Positions 16,514 to 22,335 of a stretch of DNA of 22,335 nt are shown one piece after another (the first letter of the stretch is position 1; every line of letters begins with the position of its first letter). The notes under the pieces were generated by a model. That model was given only the letters and a program-made list of their open reading frames with translations, was not told the origin of the DNA and ran no database searches. Source of the stretch: a virus. Where the stretch lies: IMG/VR virus record IMGVR_UViG_3300006790_000124, positions 1 to 22,335 of that record. One strand, 5' to 3'. The translations under genes and the position numbers were made by a program.

Positions 16514-17697
16514 TGGCAAGTTCAGATAAAATACGAGTAATGTGTGGCATTGAGGATGCCCTCAATAAAGCTAAAAAAACAGGAGTATTAGATCTTCAGA
16601 ATATCTATTATTATAATTCTGTATTTGAACTTATTGAAATATCTAAAAGAGATAATGACTTTACGACATATGTAAATGATTTAAGAGATACACTAAACAT
16701 AATTACTTACGGAGATAACATAACTAATTTAGGAGATACTATTATAGTTATAGCAGATGATGTAGTTCCCAATGATGGTTCTGATCCTAATAACGATGTA
16801 GGTACAACAGATACAGGAAGTACAAATGACAACAATGGACAAGGAGATAGTTCTTCTACAGATGATACTGATGGTAATGGTAATAGTGATTCTCAAGATT
16901 TTGACGAGGATACAGGAGGATCTGGACAAACCCCTGAAGGTGGGGATAACGGAAGTGGTGGATCTCCTACTATTACTGCTCCCACTATTTCTGCTTTAAC
17001 TGTAAGTACTAGTAAAGGAACTCCTATATCTGGTTCAATGACTATCTATGATGTTTATACATTTAGTAAAGCAGACTTCTTAGGTATTTACTCAGATAAC
17101 AACGATCAAGATTTTTATCAATTAGTATTAGACACTACTACACTTGACAATGGCTTTCTCTTATATAATGGTGTAGCAGTAGCAGAAGGATCTGGTAATC
17201 TAACAGTACTAGCTTCTGATCTAGGAAACTTAGTATGGTACACTAATACTAATGTAGAGTATACTCACGATCTTAGTTTTAACTTAGCCGATAAAGTAGG
17301 TAATACAATTACTCTAGCAGCAGCTAATGCCACTCTTACTATTAGTAGAATTTTAGCAGGTGTTAATCAACCGCCTACTATGGGAGATCAAGCACTATAT
17401 GTCAATAACAGAACTACAACTATTATTACACTCGCTATGGTAACTAGTAGCCTAACTCCTCCATATAATGATCCAGAAGGAGATCTAATAGACGCTATAC
17501 GAATAGACGAAGTGTCTACAGCTAACACAGGAGAATTTCAATTTAATGGATCGCCTGTTACAGCTAATTTAATTATAACAAGAGAACAACTAGAAAGTAA
17601 TTTATTTACTCACGTAGGGCCTAACACAGACTCTATAACCACTGACTCTATTAACATCTCAGCTAGAGATGAAGGTAGTGGAGTATGGGTAAGCTAA
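16513..17697 (+). CDS. Appendage protein with acidic linker and cadherin-like domains
   Basis: A 394-residue protein in three parts. Residues 1-82 form a small helical domain (IEDALNKAKKTGV, then YYYNSVFELIEISKRDNDF) that could dock to the virion. Residues 84-152 are a low-complexity linker made almost only of Asp, Gly, Asn, Ser and Thr. Residues about 155-280 and 285-394 look like two cadherin-like or Ig-like beta repeats. Each has an Asp/Asn-rich acidic loop and an FxxNGxxV turn (FLLYNGVAVAEGSG and FQFNGSPVTANLIITREQL). The second repeat is clearly related to the 125-residue protein at 21453-21830 (shared DPEGD and a GSG-ending final strand). The acidic loops suggest calcium binding, which is inference. 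It starts by TAATG overlap with the basic gene. It has no signal peptide, so it is more likely a virion part than a secreted protein. Confidence 0.6.
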   Translation: MASSDKIRVMCGIEDALNKAKKTGVLDLQNIYYYNSVFELIEISKRDNDFTTYVNDLRDTLNIITYGDNITNLGDTIIVIADDVVPNDGSDPNNDVGTTDTGSTNDNNGQGDSSSTDDTDGNGNSDSQDFDEDTGGSGQTPEGGDNGSGGSPTITAPTISALTVSTSKGTPISGSMTIYDVYTFSKADFLGIYSDNNDQDFYQLVLDTTTLDNGFLLYNGVAVAEGSGNLTVLASDLGNLVWYTNTNVEYTHDLSFNLADKVGNTITLAAANATLTISRILAGVNQPPTMGDQALYVNNRTTTIITLAMVTSSLTPPYNDPEGDLIDAIRIDEVSTANTGEFQFNGSPVTANLIITREQLESNLFTHVGPNTDSITTDSINISARDEGSGVWVS

Positions 17698-17706
17698 TAT
17701 AGACAC

Positions 17707-20700
17707 ATGGCAATTTTTACAGTAACATCAGGTTCAGCATCCGACTTAGCAGTAGTAGCTGTCTCTCCCGTAATAAGTAATTGTACTACATATTATCAGT
17801 GGAATATTACAGCTAATGCAGGTGATAGTATTTCATTTAGTATTACTGGTAATCACTACGAGTCTAGATATATAAGAAATGGAACACAGACTAGCTTTAC
17901 TGACGGAGCAGCTACTACATACGATAACACTTTAAGTGTTGGATTCTTATTATTAAATTCTGGAACTACAGGAATATTTTCTTCTGCTACTATTAGAATA
18001 ACCAATACTACTACAAATAGATATTATGAAACTACAGTAACTAGAGAAGATGATTCTGCTAACTGTTATGAAGCTAGTGGAACAGTAACTAAGACTAGTG
18101 ATTTATTAAATGATGGAGAAACAGGCGTATCTTCATTTATAGAGTTCTCTGACATGGATCTAGTACCTACTGATGCTAGTACTAACCCGGTTCAAAGTAA
18201 TGGCGTATATGACGCTATAGAGGCTGTTAAAGACGCTGATCTAATTGCTTTTGATTCTTACCTTACTATTACTTCAAATAACGTACAAGCTGCCATAGAG
18301 GAGCTTAAAGATGAAGTAGATGGCTTTGCTCTTCCCGGTGGTATTATGTTACAGAGTGTATATGATACTAACGGAAATAACATAGTAGATAACGCAGAAG
18401 ATTCTCAATTGCTTGATGGATTAGATTCTACTCAGTTCTTAAGATCAGACGCATCCGATAGTAAGACTTTTGGTAATCTAGCATTTAATAACGATGTAGC
18501 TATAACTTTTGGCACAAGTGCAGACTATTTAGATATAAGATATGTAAACTCTAGTACAGAAACTCAGATGTCTATTGGAGCAGATTTATTATTACGCTCT
18601 ACAACTCAAGGAGATCTCATTACTATTACTAATGATGCTAGTAGTCCTATTGCTATCACAAGAGATGTCACTGTCCCTGATGAAGCATATGGTGCTGGAT
18701 GGAATGGAAGTTTAGAGGTTCCTACTAAGAATGCTGTATATGATCAAATTCAAGTTATAGCAGCTGGTGGTGAAGTTAATACTGCATCTAATTTAACAGG
18801 AGACGAAGGAGTATTTGCACAGAAATCAGCTCAGGATCTAGAATTTAAATCTTTAACTGCAGGTAGTGGAATAACCTTATCTAGTGATTCTAATCAAATA
18901 ACCATATCAGCTACTGGAGGAGGTGGAGCTGTAGATAGTGTATTTGGTAGAACAGGAGTAGTAACTGCAACAGCAGGAGACTACGATGGCTTATATGCAT
19001 CTCTAAGTACTACTGCTTCTAATGGAGATAATTACTTACATATAGGGAGAAATAATACGGTAGACTCTGCCCCTGCTCTTTATGTAAACCAACTAGGTAC
19101 AGGAGACATAGCTAGATTCTTTAAAGGCACAGCACTTACAGATGGATCTTCTGGTACTCAAGTAACTATTACTAATACTGGAGGAGTAACAGCAACTGGT
19201 ACATTTACAGGAGACGGTTCTGGGTTAACTAATGTAAACGCTACTACTTTAGATTCTTTAGACTCTACAAGCTTTCTTAGATCTGATACTGCAGATACTA
19301 AAACATCAGGAGATCTTACTTTCTCTGGAGGAGTCAAGGCTGTCTTTGGAGTAGATGGTGAACTCTATTCTAATTCTACTAGTGTATATCTAGACTTACA
19401 AGCGGCTAGTTCTGGTAATTTCTTTATTAGAGATCAAACTACTACTAGATTTACATTTGAAAGAACTACAGGTAACTTTACTGCAGAAGGTGCAATAGTC
19501 ACAGACGGTAATCAAGTACAGATTAAAGGAAACTCTCCTAGAGTCATGTGGCAAGAGAACGATGAAAGTTCTAAGCAATGGTTCATGCTTGCCGATGGTA
19601 CTAACCTAGATGTTAGAGAAGGAGATGTAGCTACTACTAGAATGCGTTTTGGTGCAGCTAATCAAAATATTTTATTCTACGGTAATGACACTGACTCAGC
19701 TAGTGCTTATTCTGGTGGTATCTTTATGGAGAACATTGGACTTAATACTACTAGTGGTTCTTGGATAGTACGTGGAGAAACTAATGATCTTAACTATACT
19801 GGACTATACTTCTCTGCAGGAGGAGATGGTCAACTTATTCTTAGAGATAATGCTGGTAATATTGATATTAGTCTACTAGCAGATGGTATTAGTTCCTTTA
19901 ATAACTCTATTGATATAAACAACGGAGCTAGCTTAACGTTTAATTCTGGAGGAGATATATTCTTAGCTAGTGATAGTAGCGTACTTAATCTAGGCGCTGG
20001 AAATGATATCCAGATGTATTACAATGGATCTAATGCTTTTATTGATTTTAATACTAGTACTGGAGATCTATATATAAGAGAAGGAACTACAGAGCGCTTC
20101 CGCTTTATGATGGATGAAGGTACTCTTAAATTTGGTCTGGGTAATATTCCAGATGCAGATAATTTAAATACTACAGAACTTAATACTATATCTACTTCAG
20201 CTAATTTTAGCGGTAGTACTAATTATCCTACTTCATTTGGTCAGACTCTTGTAGTAAGAGGTAATGACGGATCTGATGGTAATAGAAATATCTACTTACA
20301 TAAAGTAAATGGAGACACTCATGAATACTATCTAGGCTATCATGATTCTTCTACAGGAGCAGAATGGACTCAAATCTGGACTGATGATTATAATGGAGGA
20401 GGAGGAGCAGATAACTTAGGTAACCACACTGCTACTCAAGATCTCAACATGGGAGCCTTTGATATAGACTTCGATGACGGATCAAACGGTCTTGGTACTA
20501 TATCAACAGGAGGAACTGGAGATATGATTATTGATTCTAGAAATGCAGGAAGCACTGACGGAAGTATATCTCTAAGAGCAGCTCCAGGAATAGGACAACA
20601 AAGAATTATAATAGATGCAGGTGCAGCTAGTATCACTGCCCCAGACCTTAGTATAAGCGATATTAATACTGCAGGAGCACAATCTATTGCTACTAAGGAT

Positions 20701-21051
20701 TATGTAGACAGTGCAAGTTCTAGCCTTCCCTATGATTATTACTTTGCTGGAGGAATAAATCAATCTGGCACATCAGCCCCTACTGCAAGTTTTACACAAA
20801 CTGTAGGAATAGGATCTATGGTTTGGAGTAGGACTAGTGCTGGAGTATATAGATTAACTAGATCAAGTGGTACATTTACCACAGCTAGAACACAAGTAAT
20901 AGCACAGCTAGATCAAGGCCCCTCAAGCAAAGCAGGAGTCTATGTATCTGTAAACAGTACATATATTGAAATTACTACGGCTAGTATACTATCAGGCACA
21001 AATGCTGATAATATTTTAGACGGAAGTATTCACATAATAGAATTCCCATAA
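17707..21051 (+). CDS. Large modular phage fiber protein
   Basis: An 1114-residue fiber, the largest gene here. Residues 1-125 form a beta domain opening MAIFTVTSGSASDL, with Cys residues at 26, 120 and others. Residues 128-205 hold standard fiber modules (DLLNDGETGVSSF, then NPVQSNGVYDAIE and NNVQAAIEEL). Two LDxLDST-FLRSD modules lie near 237 and 516, with a VPTKNAVYDQI module near 340. A TASNL...FKSL...ITI repeat (about 357-403) is shared with the 856-residue fiber. Next is an SVFGRTGVVTATAGDYDGLY module (about 410). The long middle holds recurrent beta units such as IQMYYNGSNAFIDF and LYIREGTTERFRF. GAQSIATKDYVDSASSS precedes a C-terminal tip of about 105 residues (VYRLTRSSGTFTTARTQV). 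No intramolecular chaperone or enzyme motif is visible. It is probably a trimeric receptor-binding fiber. The stop overlaps the next start (TAATG). Confidence 0.87.
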   Translation: MAIFTVTSGSASDLAVVAVSPVISNCTTYYQWNITANAGDSISFSITGNHYESRYIRNGTQTSFTDGAATTYDNTLSVGFLLLNSGTTGIFSSATIRITNTTTNRYYETTVTREDDSANCYEASGTVTKTSDLLNDGETGVSSFIEFSDMDLVPTDASTNPVQSNGVYDAIEAVKDADLIAFDSYLTITSNNVQAAIEELKDEVDGFALPGGIMLQSVYDTNGNNIVDNAEDSQLLDGLDSTQFLRSDASDSKTFGNLAFNNDVAITFGTSADYLDIRYVNSSTETQMSIGADLLLRSTTQGDLITITNDASSPIAITRDVTVPDEAYGAGWNGSLEVPTKNAVYDQIQVIAAGGEVNTASNLTGDEGVFAQKSAQDLEFKSLTAGSGITLSSDSNQITISATGGGGAVDSVFGRTGVVTATAGDYDGLYASLSTTASNGDNYLHIGRNNTVDSAPALYVNQLGTGDIARFFKGTALTDGSSGTQVTITNTGGVTATGTFTGDGSGLTNVNATTLDSLDSTSFLRSDTADTKTSGDLTFSGGVKAVFGVDGELYSNSTSVYLDLQAASSGNFFIRDQTTTRFTFERTTGNFTAEGAIVTDGNQVQIKGNSPRVMWQENDESSKQWFMLADGTNLDVREGDVATTRMRFGAANQNILFYGNDTDSASAYSGGIFMENIGLNTTSGSWIVRGETNDLNYTGLYFSAGGDGQLILRDNAGNIDISLLADGISSFNNSIDINNGASLTFNSGGDIFLASDSSVLNLGAGNDIQMYYNGSNAFIDFNTSTGDLYIREGTTERFRFMMDEGTLKFGLGNIPDADNLNTTELNTISTSANFSGSTNYPTSFGQTLVVRGNDGSDGNRNIYLHKVNGDTHEYYLGYHDSSTGAEWTQIWTDDYNGGGGADNLGNHTATQDLNMGAFDIDFDDGSNGLGTISTGGTGDMIIDSRNAGSTDGSISLRAAPGIGQQRIIIDAGAASITAPDLSISDINTAGAQSIATKDYVDSASSSLPYDYYFAGGINQSGTSAPTASFTQTVGIGSMVWSRTSAGVYRLTRSSGTFTTARTQVIAQLDQGPSSKAGVYVSVNSTYIEITTASILSGTNADNILDGSIHIIEFP

Positions 21052-21422
21052 TGGCAACAATGACCGTAAACGTAACGACTAACGTTACAGGAGATAATAG
21101 ACCCTATGTAGATCATAGCAGAACTGTATATAATCTATGTCAGAAAACGTTATTTTTAGTCGTTCCTTGTCCAGTAGGACAATCAAGATATGTTACTATA
21201 GAAAGTAGTAACACAAGTTCAGGGACATATGTAAGTTCAGGTAGTCCCTATACTTTTACTATAACAGCAGATACTGAATACGAATTAACCATTAACGATG
21301 ACCCAGCTAAATCAGCAGGAGAAACTTCTTATCATATAGCAGAAGTGGCATTAACAAATACATCTGATCCCTTCTTCTCCTTAAGTAGTTTTCATTCTCA
21401 TACAGGTACAGCTGGATGTTAG
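21051..21422 (+). CDS. Small beta-rich appendage protein
   Basis: A 123-residue protein coupled by TAATG to the large fiber. It looks like a single beta-sandwich: RYVTIESSNTSSGTYVSSGS, then PYTFTITADTEYELTINDDP. It has four Cys residues, including a C-terminal GC, and a His-containing end (SSFHSHTGTAGC). No signal peptide is visible. Its tight link to the fiber gene suggests a fiber accessory, tip or assembly protein, but no family is recognised. It ends in TAG, with an in-frame TAA two codons later. Confidence 0.6.
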   Translation: MATMTVNVTTNVTGDNRPYVDHSRTVYNLCQKTLFLVVPCPVGQSRYVTIESSNTSSGTYVSSGSPYTFTITADTEYELTINDDPAKSAGETSYHIAEVALTNTSDPFFSLSSFHSHTGTAGC

Positions 21423-21452
21423 AGTTAAAAATAAAAAAGAAAAAGAAAAAAG

Positions 21453-21830
21453 ATGGCACTATTTACAGTTACTACGAATTCATACGTAAACCTTCCCCCA
21501 AGTCAAGTAGGAAATAATTCTGTTACTACCGACTATGGAGTAAGTTATGCATTTTCAGTAGCAGACTTTACTACTAATACAACTCCAGTATATGCAGATC
21601 CTGAAGGAGACTCTGCAGCTACTCTTAAAATTACTAGTCTTCCTGCTACTGGTACTTTAGAATTTAATTCTGTAGCAGTTGTAGTTAACGATACTATTGC
21701 TTTTACTGGTACTCCTAGTATTGCTAATGGTAATCTAATTTATATACCAGACAATGGAACTACTACTGCTTATTCAGATAACTTTAATTTTGAAATAGCT
21801 GACTCAGGTTCAGGAACCTTTGTTGGATAA
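21453..21830 (+). CDS. Small single-domain cadherin-like appendage protein
   Basis: A 125-residue protein that is essentially one cadherin-like beta domain. From about residue 45 to the end it follows the last domain of the 394-residue protein at 16513-17697: PVYADPEGDSAATLKITSLP against PPYNDPEGDLIDAIRIDEVS, then an EFN/QFN turn, then DSGSGTFVG against DEGSGVWVS. The first 14 residues (MALFTVTTNSYVNL) instead resemble the start of the 1114-residue fiber. It may thus combine a shared N-terminal strand with a shared domain. The 30-base leader is purine-rich and nearly all A and G. A TAA TAA pair ends the gene. A virion surface decoration or fiber-associated protein is likely by context only. 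Confidence 0.6.
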   Translation: MALFTVTTNSYVNLPPSQVGNNSVTTDYGVSYAFSVADFTTNTTPVYADPEGDSAATLKITSLPATGTLEFNSVAVVVNDTIAFTGTPSIANGNLIYIPDNGTTTAYSDNFNFEIADSGSGTFVG

Positions 21831-21842
21831 TAAATAAACGAC

Positions 21843-22335
21843 ATGACAATTACAATAACCAGAGAAAACAATCTATTAAAAATAACTAAAGGACAAGCTT
21901 CTTATTACTTGGCAGATCCTGTTAATGTATTAGTTAACGATGATTTTATTGAAATCTATAGTAATAACACTATAGGAGGAGAAGATAAAATATTAGTAAA
22001 TTTTGCTGATATTTCAGATAAACTAAATGCAACTAATGGAAGTGAATATCTTACAGCTGCAATTGCTGCAGGACTTTTTAGAAACGCAGGTACGACTGCG
22101 TTAACAACGGGTGAGCTAGAATCAGGTATAGAATTTACAGGCGGATTTGCAGGTAAACCACTTTCTAATAATTATGTTTGGGAAGCTGGATTAGGAATCA
22201 ATATTACTCAAGCTGATGTTGACGCAGAAATATTTAAAACATTTAGTTTAGATGCTGCCGTTCAAGCTCAAGTTGATACTCCTTACTGGACTGACCCAAC
22301 TCCTGCTGACCATACAGGTAAAGGTGTTTTTGGAG
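21843..22335 (+). CDS. Appendage-region protein, 3' end outside window
   Basis: An ATG 12 bases after the previous stop opens a frame that stays open to the window end, giving 164 residues. It starts MTITITRENNLLKITKGQAS, then a beta-rich stretch (NVLVNDDFIEIYSNN, then EDKILVNFADISDKLNA), a helical part (YLTAAIAAGLFRNAG) and a segment with VWEAGLGINITQADVDAEIF. No signal peptide, membrane segment or recognised family is visible. By position it is another structural or fiber-associated protein. Confidence 0.6.
   Translation, partial: MTITITRENNLLKITKGQASYYLADPVNVLVNDDFIEIYSNNTIGGEDKILVNFADISDKLNATNGSEYLTAAIAAGLFRNAGTTALTTGELESGIEFTGGFAGKPLSNNYVWEAGLGINITQADVDAEIFKTFSLDAAVQAQVDTPYWTDPTPADHTGKGVFG

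Noticed and set aside
1913-21422. Reassigned TAG or TGA stop codons, as in some crAss-like phages
   Set aside because: All genes read at full length under the standard code with no in-frame TAG or TGA interruptions; only end-of-gene stops were found.
21423-21452. A/G-rich gap as a terminator or structured RNA
   Set aside because: No inverted repeat is present; it is better read as the purine-rich leader of the next gene.

Overview
The window is a continuous piece of the virion (late) region of a tailed bacteriophage. Every supported gene is on the + strand, and the longest gap between genes is about 60 bases. The DNA is AT-rich. Start codons mostly sit behind A/T-rich leaders without a Shine-Dalgarno sequence, which is typical of Bacteroidota. 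Two gene products begin with Sec signal peptides of Flavobacteriia style (MKK, hydrophobic core, then YSQ). I infer a phage of a flavobacterium-like host. The head genes (portal with a Gln-rich coiled-coil tail, an acidic scaffold-like protein, a 502-residue capsid protein, then a connector beginning MTPTEFKLEFQQRY) resemble crAss-like phages (Crassvirales) of Bacteroidota. That placement comes from memory of family patterns, not from a search.

Layout. 1-4479: head genes, namely portal (5' end outside the window), probable scaffold and major capsid protein, closed by a clear rho-independent terminator at about 4497-4524. 4542-7433: an unrecognised conserved-looking protein, a head-tail connector candidate, and a 438-residue structural protein whose codon use matches that of the capsid gene. 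7435-8419: two small overlapping genes that look like diverged paralogues. 8419-12245: a large fiber built of standard phage fiber modules, then a beta-rich partner. 12255-15883: two proteins with signal peptides. The first joins fiber-type repeats, an FN3 domain and a carbohydrate-binding-like domain. The second looks like an alpha/alpha-toroid polysaccharide-active enzyme followed by three Ig-like domains. 15883-16513: a small membrane protein (holin candidate) and an extremely basic 84-residue protein. 16513-22335: more appendage genes, namely a protein with an Asp/Gly/Asn/Ser linker and cadherin-like domains, an 1114-residue fiber, two small beta proteins, and an appendage protein cut off by the window end.

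The genes form a tightly coupled transcription unit. Six junctions are TAATG and one is ATGA, suggesting translational coupling. The capsid gene and the 438-residue protein prefer the Arg codon CGT, whereas other genes prefer AGA. This marks these two as the likely most abundant virion proteins.

The most interesting part is 12255-15883. Proteins that should be exported to the periplasm or cell surface lie between fiber genes and a holin candidate. One is a candidate secreted depolymerase with no resemblance to the usual beta-helix tailspike. No tRNA, CRISPR array, insertion sequence, integrase or reverse transcriptase was seen.
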